From: GCA-2708415 sp964353185
GTDB taxonomy: Bacteria; Pseudomonadota; Alphaproteobacteria; Micavibrionales; Micavibrionaceae
NCBI GenBank assembly: GCA_964353185.1
Contig: CAYGUV010000014.1
Location: 1 to 43,685, forward strand
Reading direction: 5' to 3'
Length of the DNA stretch: 43,685 nucleotides
Position 1 is the first letter of the stretch, and each line of letters starts with the position of its first letter. A program made the translations under genes and the position numbers. Under the pieces are notes generated by a model, which worked only from the letters and a program-made list of their open reading frames with translations, searched no databases and was not told where the DNA came from. Below, one piece after another: positions 1-7,926 of the stretch.

Positions 1-101
1 CTGTTAATAATAAGCCCCGTTTTTCACAGCAACTTACAAATAGAATATATCAAATCTGGTTAAGAAAAATCAAGTAATCTAAGTTAAAAAACAGAAAAAG
101 C

Positions 102-130
102 TTGATTATTATACATAATAAAATTATAAA
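102..130 (+). promoter_or_regulatory. Predicted sigma70-type promoter, leaderless, for the MraZ-like gene
   Basis: A -35 box TTGATT (102-107) and a -10 box TATAAA (125-130) are separated by 17 bases. The -10 box ends only six bases before the ATG at 137, so transcription would begin at or next to the start codon. No Shine-Dalgarno sequence is visible upstream of that ATG. The surroundings are very AT-rich, so the match alone is weak; it gains weight because the same geometry recurs at other genes in this window. Confidence 0.45.
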
Positions 131-136
131 TATAAA

Positions 137-643
137 ATGGAACATTTTTCTGGTGAATATGCTGTAAAAGTAAGAGCAGGGGGCGAAATTAAATTTCCGG
201 CTGAATTTTTGTCGAGGTCATTCAATCAAGGTCAAAATGACAGTGTATTTTTAACAACCCGACCAATTTTTAGCGAAAACAATAAATTAGAACCTAAAGT
301 AATCTGTGGATGGCATTGTCGGAAGGTATGGGAAGAAGAAATCCAAGGGGGAATTAAAGAGGGAAACTACACTAAAAGCCAAAAAGGTCAATTTGCAACA
401 GCCGTAGAAATTAGTTCAGATGGAGTTATTAAAATTCCTGAGCGCCTATTAAAAATATTAGATTTGCGTAATGGCGAGGACGCAGCATGGATTTGCGGCG
501 TAGGAGATCATTTTACAATTGCAAGCCAACATGCTTATGAGTGGGATAGGAGAAATAGTAAAGCTTGGTTGGATGATTTAGAGAAAAAAGGTATTGATCC
601 TTTGGCGTTATTAGATCCAAATCATCCTGATAGAGAGCCATAA
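137..643 (+). CDS. MraZ/AbrB-like double-domain protein, solitary
   Basis: The 168-residue product has two copies of a SpoVT/AbrB-type swapped-hairpin pattern. The first is near residues 8-25 (VKVRAGGEIKFPAEFL) and the second near residues 89-110 (VEISSDGVIKIPERLLKILD). This tandem arrangement and the length are those of MraZ, the DNA-binding regulator that normally heads the division and cell-wall (dcw) cluster. Here it stands alone, AT-rich, ending just before the convergent grpE, with no mraW, ftsI or mur gene nearby. It is therefore more likely a divergent paralogue or accessory AbrB-fold regulator than the housekeeping mraZ. The second domain is followed by an unrelated acidic tail. The family call is from pattern recognition only; a stand-alone antitoxin-like role is possible but there is no partner toxin adjacent. 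Confidence 0.55.
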   Translation: MEHFSGEYAVKVRAGGEIKFPAEFLSRSFNQGQNDSVFLTTRPIFSENNKLEPKVICGWHCRKVWEEEIQGGIKEGNYTKSQKGQFATAVEISSDGVIKIPERLLKILDLRNGEDAAWICGVGDHFTIASQHAYEWDRRNSKAWLDDLEKKGIDPLALLDPNHPDREP

Positions 644-650
644 AATTTAA

Positions 651-1319
651 TTAAGCACTCTCATCAATTTTATTACCCGGATGATTAGGAGAGGGAGAAT
701 TACCATCTGCTTTCGCAATGCCTACTTTGGCCGCTCTCAACAGGCGGTCGTTTAATATATAGCCTGGCTCAATCACTTGGATAATAATACCTGCAGCTTT
801 ACCGGCAACAGGTGCCTCAAACATTACTTCGTGGAAATTGGCATCGAATGGCTCATCCAAAGGTTCAATTTTTTGAATGCCGTTTTTATCAAACACATCG
901 TTTAATTCACGCTGCATTGCTTCGATACCTTCGACAACATTGGTCACACGAGGGTCGACAGATTTGATGTCTTCTGGAATGGCGGCGAGGGCACGTTCAA
1001 AATTATCTGAAAAATCAAGCAAGGAGCGCGCAAATTTCGCAATGGCATATTTACCCGCGTCATCGCGGTCTTTCATGGCACGCTTGCGGGTGTTTTCCGC
1101 TTCTGCCAAGGCACGCATGGTGCGGTCGCGGTTATCAAGTAATTCTTGCTGGAGGGCTGCGATTTGCTCTTCTGCTGTTGGGGGCAGATTTTCTTTAGCC
1201 GCGTTTAAGGCGTCCTCCAATGCAGGCTCTGTCGGGTCAAGGTTCACAACGTTTTCTGCCGCTTCTTTTGCGTCAGATTGTGCGTAGTCTTCGTTATTTT
1301 TATTTTTTTCTTCGCTCAT
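651..1319 (-). CDS. grpE: GrpE, nucleotide exchange factor of DnaK
   Basis: GrpE releases ADP from the cytoplasmic chaperone DnaK and so restarts its folding cycle. The 222-residue protein has the expected parts: a disordered acidic N-terminus (about residues 1-50), a long coiled coil (about 50-100, with the LQQELLDNRDRTMRALAEAE stretch) and a C-terminal beta domain with the family-typical GYILNDRLLRAAKVGIAK segment near residues 181-198. It is the last gene of the minus-strand set hrcA, exported protein, grpE. Its own promoter is suggested by boxes at 1328-1357 within the tail of the upstream gene. No dnaK or dnaJ is present in the window. Confidence 0.97.
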   Translation of the reverse strand: MSEEKNKNNEDYAQSDAKEAAENVVNLDPTEPALEDALNAAKENLPPTAEEQIAALQQELLDNRDRTMRALAEAENTRKRAMKDRDDAGKYAIAKFARSLLDFSDNFERALAAIPEDIKSVDPRVTNVVEGIEAMQRELNDVFDKNGIQKIEPLDEPFDANFHEVMFEAPVAGKAAGIIIQVIEPGYILNDRLLRAAKVGIAKADGNSPSPNHPGNKIDESA

Positions 1320-1327
1320 AATGTAAT

Positions 1328-1357
1328 CTTATAAAGTATTTTAATGCTTTTTGACAA
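1328..1357 (-). promoter_or_regulatory. Predicted internal promoter for grpE, leaderless
   Basis: Reading the minus strand, TTGTCA (1357-1352) and TATAAG (1333-1328) are separated by 18 bases, and the -10 box ends eight bases before the grpE ATG at 1319. The -35 box overlaps the last codons of the upstream exported-protein gene. No ribosome binding site is visible between the -10 box and the ATG, so the message would be leaderless or nearly so. Confidence 0.5.
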
Positions 1358-2246
1358 ATACTTTTAAAGGAACATTTTTGGAAGAGGCTCCATTTTCATC
1401 CATATAGGCGCGTGCAACAGGGATCATACCAATTTCGGCATAACCATTTTCATTTAATGCATCTGTAAATCGGCCTGATTCATCAACATAATAAAAATCA
1501 TGAGATTCTTGTTTCATAGGGGGCGGTAATGATTCCATATCTGTGACAGGGTTTAATCCGTTTTGTGCGGCCAGTGTACGAATGGCTTCGGCAATGTCAT
1601 CGTCTTCTCTGGCCATTGGTACCTCTAAAGAGATAATGTTTTGTGGGTTCAACCCATAGGTAAGATTACCGTTCTTCGCTTTAAACGCAATCATGCTTTG
1701 TGGTTGTAAGGTAATAGAATCGTCAGAATAAATAATGTTGTAATTGTCACGGGCTAAACCATTTGTAAAACGAATTTGACGTGTGCCGCGCGATCTTAAA
1801 TCATCGGCGCTGATAACAATTAACCCTGTGGCGGTCTGATACCCTTGGTTACAGGCATATTCAACATGCTGTGTTTTCTTTGGCGTTACCGTGTACGATG
1901 TGACATTTATGTCCATATATAAATCAGCAATAAATTTTGCTTCATACCCGATGGGGGATATATCAAAACATCCTGTTACCGTTTGTGGCACTTTCATTAA
2001 AATACCAAATTGGTCAGGTTCCATATAGCTGTGATGTACAATTGATAATTGTAATTCTTGGGGAACAACACCGCCTTTTTCAATTAAATTCTTTTGATTG
2101 AGAATTTTAATATTTTGTTCTGCCTGATTCACCCATTCGGACCCGGGTGGGACAAATGTTTGAGATTCTTGTGCAAGCGCAGGACCAGTGAAGGGGACGG
2201 GAGCCAAAACAGAAAAGGCGAGTATAGAAAGAATGTGTTTTTTCAT
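1341..2246 (-). CDS. Exported protein of unknown function between hrcA and grpE
   Basis: The 301-residue product begins with a clear Sec signal peptide (MKKHILSILAFSVLAPVPF, cleavage probably after a PALA motif near residue 25), so it is periplasmic or secreted. I do not recognise the mature domain. It has few cysteines and a mixed alpha/beta character with a long middle section rich in polar residues and short beta-type stretches. It lies 54 bases after hrcA and 21 bases before grpE on the same strand, so it may be cotranscribed with a heat-shock regulator, which would be consistent with an envelope-stress role; that is inference from position only. Confidence 0.8.
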   Translation of the reverse strand: MKKHILSILAFSVLAPVPFTGPALAQESQTFVPPGSEWVNQAEQNIKILNQKNLIEKGGVVPQELQLSIVHHSYMEPDQFGILMKVPQTVTGCFDISPIGYEAKFIADLYMDINVTSYTVTPKKTQHVEYACNQGYQTATGLIVISADDLRSRGTRQIRFTNGLARDNYNIIYSDDSITLQPQSMIAFKAKNGNLTYGLNPQNIISLEVPMAREDDDIAEAIRTLAAQNGLNPVTDMESLPPPMKQESHDFYYVDESGRFTDALNENGYAEIGMIPVARAYMDENGASSKNVPLKVFVKKH

Positions 2247-2300
2247 CTTAAAATTTTACCTGTTTATTGATTTAATCGCAAATGTTGAATTGCTAATCCT

Positions 2301-3344
2301 TTAAAATCCTTTGATGCGGCGCGCCAAAATCTCGGCCATGTAATTGACGCTAGGGATGATTTTGGCGTAATTGAGCCTTGTTGGGCCAATAACACCAATT
2401 GCGCCGACAATATTTTCATTACTATTGCGATAGGGGCTTAGGATGAGGGAATGCCCACTTCCTTCAAAAATGGAGTTTTCTGAACCAATATAAATTTTGA
2501 TCCCTTCGGCATCCTTTGCCTCATCCAATAAACGAGAGACAGTTTCTTCGGATTCAAGGCGTTCCATAAGCATCTGAAGCTTTTCAACCTCTTCTTGAGC
2601 TTTACGATCTTTCAACAGTTGTGATGTGCCACGGACGATTAATTTACCGTTATCTAACTTTGTGGCGAGGCCAGATTTAATCACGCTGGTCATCAGGTCA
2701 CCCATTTCTGCTTTGCGCGCTTCTATTTCTTCCAAAATTACGCTGTTCATATCGGCAATTGTACGGCCATAAAGCTTTTCTGATAAAAAACTTCCTGCCT
2801 GACGAAGCATATCGCCAGTGGTGCCAGGCGCAATATCAATGATACGGTTTTCAACAGACCCATCATCTGTGACAATAACGACCAAACTTTTTACTGGGGA
2901 AAGCAGAATAAATTCAATATGGCGCACGGGCTTGTTCGATTGTTTTGGCGCGACAACCAACCCCGCACTTTGAGAAAGGCCTGATAAAGCAGCACTCGCA
3001 TTTTCTAAAATAGTGTCCGCAGAACTTTCATTGCCACTGCATTCTAGTTCAAGCGCCGCACGTTCAGCCTCGCTTAATGATCCAATTTCCAAGATACCAT
3101 CAATAAAATAACGCATCCCCAAATCAGTCGGAAGTCGCCCTGCAGAAATATGAGGCGCTTGTAATAACCCACATTCTTCCAAGTCAGACATGACGTTTCG
3201 TATGGTTGCGGGGGAAAAATCAATCTGACGCGATAAAGTACGTGACCCCACGGGACTGCCGTCTTGCATAAAGCTTTCAACAATATGGCGGAACACATTG
3301 CGTGCGCGCTCATCCAGATCAAGAAAGTTATAATGCGTATTCAT
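2301..3344 (-). CDS. hrcA: HrcA, heat-inducible transcription repressor
   Basis: HrcA represses heat-shock genes by binding the CIRCE operator and depends on GroEL for folding. The N-terminal winged helix is visible in the first 75 residues (SPVGSRTLSRQIDFSPATIR, then the SDLEECGLLQAPHISAGRLP stretch typical of HrcA), followed by the GAF-like core, ending in the family pattern AIGVIGPTRLNYAKIIPSVN. The frame opens further upstream at a TTG at 3383, but that TTG is itself part of the predicted -35 box; the ATG at 3344 gives the normal family start (NTHYNFLDLDERARNV) and is preferred. The product is then about 347 residues, the usual length. I found no CIRCE inverted repeat upstream, so autoregulation through the classical operator is not evident here. 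Confidence 0.95.
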   Translation of the reverse strand: MNTHYNFLDLDERARNVFRHIVESFMQDGSPVGSRTLSRQIDFSPATIRNVMSDLEECGLLQAPHISAGRLPTDLGMRYFIDGILEIGSLSEAERAALELECSGNESSADTILENASAALSGLSQSAGLVVAPKQSNKPVRHIEFILLSPVKSLVVIVTDDGSVENRIIDIAPGTTGDMLRQAGSFLSEKLYGRTIADMNSVILEEIEARKAEMGDLMTSVIKSGLATKLDNGKLIVRGTSQLLKDRKAQEEVEKLQMLMERLESEETVSRLLDEAKDAEGIKIYIGSENSIFEGSGHSLILSPYRNSNENIVGAIGVIGPTRLNYAKIIPSVNYMAEILARRIKGF

Positions 3345-3354
3345 AATGATAAAG

Positions 3355-3383
3355 ATTATAGAGGGCTTTGTTAAAATTGACAA
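3355..3383 (-). promoter_or_regulatory. Strong sigma70-type promoter for hrcA
   Basis: On the minus strand TTGTCA (3383-3378) and a perfect TATAAT (3360-3355) are separated by exactly 17 bases. The -10 box ends ten bases before the ATG at 3344, leaving room for only a few bases of leader and no recognisable ribosome binding site. On the opposite strand a perfect TTGACA (3377-3382) overlaps the -35 box and faces rph, although no convincing -10 partner is seen for it. Confidence 0.78.
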
Positions 3384-3441
3384 TTCGCCATAAGACTTTT
3401 AGTTTGTGGGCATATTAATCAACCAAGAAAGAATTTAAGAT

Positions 3442-4164
3442 ATGTCTTCCCGCCCATCTGGCCGTACCCCTGCTGAATTACGAACTGTTGAACTTATTTC
3501 TGGCTATGCCAAGTATGCGGAAGGGTCTTGCTTGGTCAAGGCGGGTGATACCCATGTACTCTGTACCGCCAGTGTTGAAGAAAAGGTTCCTGGTTGGATG
3601 CGCAATAGTGGTAAGGGATGGGTGACGGCGGAGTATGGTATGCTTCCACGCTCAACCCATAGCCGAATGGATCGTGAAGCGGCGCGCGGGAAACAATCGG
3701 GTCGCACCCAAGAAATTCAACGTCTTATTGGGCGTGCCTTGCGCGCAGTTGTTGATCTTGAAAAATTAGGGGAACGTCAGATCAAAGTTGACTGTGATGT
3801 ATTACAAGCCGATGGGGGAACACGTACCGCGTCTGTAACGGGTGCGTATGTAGCCCTTCATATGGCGTGTCAGCATTTGGTGGATTTAAAACTGATTTCT
3901 GAAATGCCTTTAAACGATACTATTGCTGCAATTTCCTGCGGTATATACAAAGGGACACCCGTTCTTGATTTAGATTATGACGAAGATTCAAATGCGGAAA
4001 CCGATGCCAATTTTGTAATAACGGGTCGCGGCGGCATTGTTGAAATTCAAGGAACAGCTGAACAAGACCCGTTTAGTGAAGAAGAATTTCAACAGCTTTT
4101 CAAACTAGCAAAATTAGGATGTGCAGATTTAAAAATTCATCAGCATAAGTTTTTAGGTATCTAA
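3442..4164 (+). CDS. rph: Ribonuclease PH
   Basis: RNase PH is a phosphate-dependent 3' to 5' exoribonuclease that trims tRNA 3' ends. The 240-residue product matches the family from end to end: SGRTPAELRTVELISGYAKY at the N-terminus, the phosphate-binding and catalytic region containing RSTHSRMDREAARGKQSGRT (about residues 71-90), the DCDVLQADGGTRTASVTGAY segment near 118-137, and the C-terminal GRGGIVEIQGTAEQDPFSEE. It opens a four-gene plus-strand operon, with the next gene starting on the base after its stop codon. A weak AAGAAAG ribosome binding site precedes the ATG. The pairing with rdgB and hemW downstream and hrcA-grpE divergent is common in Alphaproteobacteria. Confidence 0.97.
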   Translation: MSSRPSGRTPAELRTVELISGYAKYAEGSCLVKAGDTHVLCTASVEEKVPGWMRNSGKGWVTAEYGMLPRSTHSRMDREAARGKQSGRTQEIQRLIGRALRAVVDLEKLGERQIKVDCDVLQADGGTRTASVTGAYVALHMACQHLVDLKLISEMPLNDTIAAISCGIYKGTPVLDLDYDEDSNAETDANFVITGRGGIVEIQGTAEQDPFSEEEFQQLFKLAKLGCADLKIHQHKFLGI

Positions 4165-4656
4165 ATGAATTATTATAATGCTGTTTTGTTGCCGCCTGAA
4201 AAGACTTCAAAAGAGATTATAAATTTCGCAAAAACTCACTATGCAGATATAGCGGATGGATACTGTCTTAGTGATGATGTGTTACCGCACATTACATTGT
4301 GCCAGTTTAAAAATAATATAATGCTGGATTTGAATTATACTCAAACCATCGACACGCCTATCTTTTCTCAAACGAATATCCGCTCAGGTGAAGGTATACA
4401 TGCTGGATATGATTGGATTGAATTACTTGTCAAAAAGGAAGAATCTTTAACCCGCCTAGCTGCAAATGTAAAAGATGAAATTACATCATTAGGAGGCGAA
4501 GTGCTTACAAAAAAATATAATCCGCATTTGACATTATGCCGCGTTCAATCCGAACGCGTAAAAGAAATAGAGTTTCCTTTTGATATATTTAGCGATAAAG
4601 ACAAATGGAAATTTTTAGTTGGAAAATCAGACATGAATGGACAGTTTTATGGATAA
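4165..4656 (+). CDS. 2H phosphoesterase superfamily protein (LigT / 2'-5' RNA ligase-like)
   Basis: The 163-residue protein has two H-x-T motifs about 79 residues apart, HITLCQF (His42) and HLTLCRV (His121), which are the paired catalytic motifs of the 2H phosphoesterase fold. Family members hydrolyse cyclic phosphates or 2'-5' linkages in RNA and nucleotides. Its start codon directly follows the rph stop and it overlaps the start of rdgB, so the gene is translated as part of the operon. A link to RNA end processing alongside RNase PH is plausible but is inference. The gene is more AT-rich than its neighbours. The exact substrate cannot be told from sequence. Confidence 0.75.
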   Translation: MNYYNAVLLPPEKTSKEIINFAKTHYADIADGYCLSDDVLPHITLCQFKNNIMLDLNYTQTIDTPIFSQTNIRSGEGIHAGYDWIELLVKKEESLTRLAANVKDEITSLGGEVLTKKYNPHLTLCRVQSERVKEIEFPFDIFSDKDKWKFLVGKSDMNGQFYG

Positions 4657-5242
4657 ATTACTAATCGCCACCCATAACCAAGGTAAAGTTGATGAGTTTC
4701 GTCACATGTTAAATACGGCAGGTATTGAGGTAACATCGAATATAGATTTTAATCTGCCTGAGCCTGAAGAAACAGAAGATAATTTTATTGGCAACGCCCT
4801 TATCAAGGCGCGCGCGGCAATGAAGGCGACGGGCTTACCCGCGTTGGCGGATGATAGTGGTATCTCAATTGATGCTTTAGATGGCGCGCCTGGTGTTTAT
4901 ACCGCTGATTGGGCGGAAACATCAACGGGGCGTGATTTTAAGATGGCGATGGAAACCGTGAATGAAAAAATTGGAGGAATAAAAGGTAGTGAGACAGCTT
5001 ATTTTACATCTGTTCTTGCGCTTGCTTTCCCTGATGGTCGGGAAGAGATTTTTGAAGGGCGTGTAGATGGTAAACTTTGTTGGCCCATGCGCGGCGAAAA
5101 TGGTCATGGATATGATCCTATTTTTGTTCCCGAAGGCCATAGCGAGAGCTTTGCAGAAATGGATCCTATTTATAAAAATATTATTTCGCATCGATCAAAA
5201 TCAGTGCAGAAATTTTTAGCGTACTTGAAAAAAAATGTCTGA
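4649..5242 (+). CDS. rdgB: dITP/XTP pyrophosphatase (RdgB/HAM1 family)
   Basis: The enzyme hydrolyses non-canonical purine nucleoside triphosphates such as dITP and XTP to monophosphates and pyrophosphate, cleaning the nucleotide pool. Family motifs are present: LLIATHNQGKVDEFRHML at the N-terminus, the LPALADDSGISIDALDGAPG active-site stretch, and GHGYDPIFVPEG followed by KNIISHRSKSVQKF at the C-terminus. The ATG at 4649 puts the family start MDKLLIATHN first and overlaps the preceding gene by eight bases; an in-frame ATG at 4637 would add four residues and cannot be excluded. The stop overlaps the hemW start by eight bases, indicating translational coupling. Confidence 0.95.
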   Translation: MDKLLIATHNQGKVDEFRHMLNTAGIEVTSNIDFNLPEPEETEDNFIGNALIKARAAMKATGLPALADDSGISIDALDGAPGVYTADWAETSTGRDFKMAMETVNEKIGGIKGSETAYFTSVLALAFPDGREEIFEGRVDGKLCWPMRGENGHGYDPIFVPEGHSESFAEMDPIYKNIISHRSKSVQKFLAYLKKNV

Positions 5243-6386
5243 TCTTTTTGGCATCTATGTGCATTGGCCTTTTTGTAAAAAGAAATGCCCATATTGTGAT
5301 TTCAATTCGCATGTCAGTGACAATATTGATCATGATCTATGGGCGCAGTCCTATTTAAAAGAATTAGATTATATTTCTGAAAAAACCAAAGGGGGGCGTA
5401 TCACTTCAATTTTCTTTGGGGGCGGAACCCCTTCTTTGATGGCGCCTTCTACTGTTCAAAAAATTATTGATCACATCCAAAAGAAATGGTCGATTGCTAA
5501 TGACATTGAAATCACTTTAGAAGCAAATCCCACTTCTATTGAAGCCAATAAATTTGAGGCGTTTAAGGCCGCTGGTGTGAACCGTGTTTCTATTGGTGTG
5601 CAATCATTACGAGATAACGATTTAAAATTTTTGGGACGCGAACATAGCGCGGAAGAAGCAATCAAAGCGTTAAAATTAGCGAATAAAATTTTTGATCGGG
5701 TTAGCTACGATTTAATTTATGCACGTCCTGAACAAACAATCACTGAATGGGAGCAAGAGTTGAATGAAGCACTCAATTATACCACAGGGCATCTATCGCT
5801 TTATCAGTTAACGATTGAGCAGGGAACGCCATTTTATACGCAACACGCCCGTGGAGATTTTCGTATTCCAGAGGCAGATCAAGCAGGTGATTTTTACGAA
5901 ATTACGCAAGAGATTTTAGGGGCGGCAAACATGCCCGCTTATGAGGTTTCTAATCATGCTATTGCGGGGCAGGAGTCAATGCATAACCTAGCTTATTGGC
6001 AATATGCGGATTATATCGGGGTGGGGCCAGGGGCACATGGACGTCTGACTATTAATAGGAAAAAATTTGCAACCCGTACCCATCGCGCACCCGAAGTTTG
6101 GTTAGATAAAGTTTCAAAAAATAATCACGGATATCATGATTTTGAATGTATCAATTCAGATCAAACTTTTACTGAAATGATGATGATGGGCATGCGCTTA
6201 AGTGAAGGAATTCCTTTTACGCGTATTGAAAAAATTACAAGAAAAAATTTGCAAGAGGTGTTGCGCATGGATAAAATAGAGTCATTAGAAAATGAAGGCT
6301 ACCTTAAGCAAACACGCACACATTTAAAACCAACCCAAGAAGGAATGCAGCGTTTAAACAGCTTGCTATCCTTCTTGCTTGTTTGA
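5235..6386 (+). CDS. hemW: HemW, radical SAM haem chaperone (CPO III-like)
   Basis: HemW binds haem and a [4Fe-4S] cluster and delivers haem to acceptor proteins; it was long annotated as oxygen-independent coproporphyrinogen oxidase. The 383-residue product has the radical SAM cysteine motif near the N-terminus (Cys14, Cys18, Cys21 in FCKKKCPYCDF), the glycine-rich SIFFGGGTPSLM motif, and RVSIGVQSLRDNDLKFLGR. The second residue after the third cysteine is Phe followed by Asn, and the extra cysteine typical of true HemN is absent, which supports HemW over HemN. It is the last gene of the rph operon and ends one base before the stop of the convergent gene. Confidence 0.93.
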   Translation: MSDLFGIYVHWPFCKKKCPYCDFNSHVSDNIDHDLWAQSYLKELDYISEKTKGGRITSIFFGGGTPSLMAPSTVQKIIDHIQKKWSIANDIEITLEANPTSIEANKFEAFKAAGVNRVSIGVQSLRDNDLKFLGREHSAEEAIKALKLANKIFDRVSYDLIYARPEQTITEWEQELNEALNYTTGHLSLYQLTIEQGTPFYTQHARGDFRIPEADQAGDFYEITQEILGAANMPAYEVSNHAIAGQESMHNLAYWQYADYIGVGPGAHGRLTINRKKFATRTHRAPEVWLDKVSKNNHGYHDFECINSDQTFTEMMMMGMRLSEGIPFTRIEKITRKNLQEVLRMDKIESLENEGYLKQTRTHLKPTQEGMQRLNSLLSFLLV

Positions 6387-7808
6387 TTATTGAGCGAGCG
6401 CGAGTAACTCAAAAAAGTTGATGGCGTTATTGTTAATTGTCACTTTTCCTTCTTTGGAAAGGTTGATGTTACAAACATAATTACCCGCTGCACCATCACA
6501 TTTTTCTTGGATAAAGTTTATTTGGTTACGCACTTTAACCATGGCTTGTTTCTCTTGAGAATTGGCGGCTGGAATCTTTTCTTCAATGACTGATTTTGTT
6601 TTATCAAGACCATTGGCAGATAGCATGATGTCCCCAACAATTTTTAGTGGTGATGTATCATCAGCCTTTAATTTCCCTTTTGTTTTAATGTCATATAAGG
6701 CGTTTTTAAAATCAATATTATCGATATCTAAATTACTGCCAGCGCGCGCCATTTTTGCAGGAAGGGACGTAATGGCCTGTAATAAATTAAGCGCAGCGGC
6801 AGGGTTTTCATCATTTGCGGACATCTTTATCATGCCAAGGGAAATTAAATCAGCCAAAGGTAATTTATTAAAATCAAAATCTATATTTAAACTTTCAGGA
6901 AGAAATTCAGTTGAGCTTCCACTATTTTGTTTCGGATTCAAACCATTGAATTTTAGTTTGAATTTTTGATCGCTTAAGCCATTTTGGGGCTTTTCTCCAT
7001 CATATTCAAACTCAACGCGGGATAATTTAAAGTCGGATTCGATGTCTTTTATCTGTGCTTTTAACTGAATACCGCCAAGTTTGTTGATGTTAATATTGCC
7101 TGTGTTTTGGATAATGGAAAAGATATCTAAACCTGCATATTCTGCTGTCAGATTAACTTCATCAATTGTCGTTTTATTGGCTGTATCAATATCTGCAAAA
7201 GTGATGTCAGACATTTTTGCGTTGGTAGGGCCTGATAATGTATCGCCATTAATCTGAAGATCAGAAATAACTGTTAGGTTATCAATATCAACAATTTTAT
7301 TTTCAACATAATCAGAAAATTTTAAGGCGCTGTAATCAAGGGCAAGCGTTGTAAAGTTTTTAATTTTTGCATCATATAAACCCGCAAATTTTTGATTGCC
7401 AATATCAAATTGACCAATTTTTTTGCCCATCGCATTGTTTTTAACAAAAGGTGTTGGAAGGGCGACTGCCATTTTCCACTTATCAAAATTATCTGTTGGT
7501 GTTGCATTAACCGCAATCATACCAATTTGTGTTTCGTCACCATTTTGTTCACTAACGATTATTTCAGGTAATGTTACGGCATAATAACTGCCTGCATTTT
7601 CAATGTTTATATCGCCAATTACATTCATCGTTGCGCCACGCTTTGCAATATTATCCTTATTCTGTTGGATGATGTCGCTAAAGATCATTTTCAATTTTGT
7701 TTCAGCAGCATTGTCATTTTCTTGCGCTTGAGCACTAAAAAATAGAGCGGATGCCGTTATTGTGATTACAAAGAATAGGGCGATTGCACCTAATAGATAT
7801 TTTTTCAT
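6387..7808 (-). CDS. Large exported protein of unknown function
   Basis: The 473-residue product starts with a signal peptide or single anchor (about residues 5-28, ending in an AQA-type cleavage site). The rest is hydrophilic, with repeated alternating beta-type segments and many Asn/Asp-Ile-Asp steps (NIDFDFNK, DIDNLTVISDLQ), reminiscent of AsmA-like or other long beta-strand periplasmic proteins, but I see no decisive motif and do not assign a family. Two cysteines near the C-terminus (EKCDGAAGNYVCNINL) could form a disulphide. The stop codon abuts the hemW stop, so the two genes converge without an intergenic terminator. Confidence 0.8.
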   Translation of the reverse strand: MKKYLLGAIALFFVITITASALFFSAQAQENDNAAETKLKMIFSDIIQQNKDNIAKRGATMNVIGDINIENAGSYYAVTLPEIIVSEQNGDETQIGMIAVNATPTDNFDKWKMAVALPTPFVKNNAMGKKIGQFDIGNQKFAGLYDAKIKNFTTLALDYSALKFSDYVENKIVDIDNLTVISDLQINGDTLSGPTNAKMSDITFADIDTANKTTIDEVNLTAEYAGLDIFSIIQNTGNININKLGGIQLKAQIKDIESDFKLSRVEFEYDGEKPQNGLSDQKFKLKFNGLNPKQNSGSSTEFLPESLNIDFDFNKLPLADLISLGMIKMSANDENPAAALNLLQAITSLPAKMARAGSNLDIDNIDFKNALYDIKTKGKLKADDTSPLKIVGDIMLSANGLDKTKSVIEEKIPAANSQEKQAMVKVRNQINFIQEKCDGAAGNYVCNINLSKEGKVTINNNAINFFELLALAQ

Positions 7809-7869
7809 TGGTAAGATAAACCCTCTAAAGTTTAATATTTTAAAAAATTGACGTTATCATAGTGGTAAA

Positions 7870-7899
7870 TTGCCATTTTGTCGCTTTTTTCTTTATTAT
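7870..7899 (+). promoter_or_regulatory. Possible sigma70-type promoter upstream of the helicase-fragment gene
   Basis: TTGCCA (7870-7875) and TATTAT (7894-7899) are separated by 18 bases, with a leader of about 20 bases before the ATG at 7927. The match is moderate and the leader has no strong ribosome binding site. Confidence 0.35.
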
Positions 7900-7926
7900 C
7901 ACGGCTCGATCAGGTAGATAAAAGAC

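Noticed and set aside
650..672. TTAAGCACTC near the grpE stop, similar to half of a CIRCE element
   Set aside because: The second arm (GAGTGCTAA after nine bases) is absent and the site is at the gene end, not upstream of a heat-shock gene.
3345..3383. A TTG start at 3383 that would lengthen HrcA by 13 residues
   Set aside because: The TTG is inside the -35 box of a well-spaced promoter, and family alignment by eye begins at the ATG at 3344.
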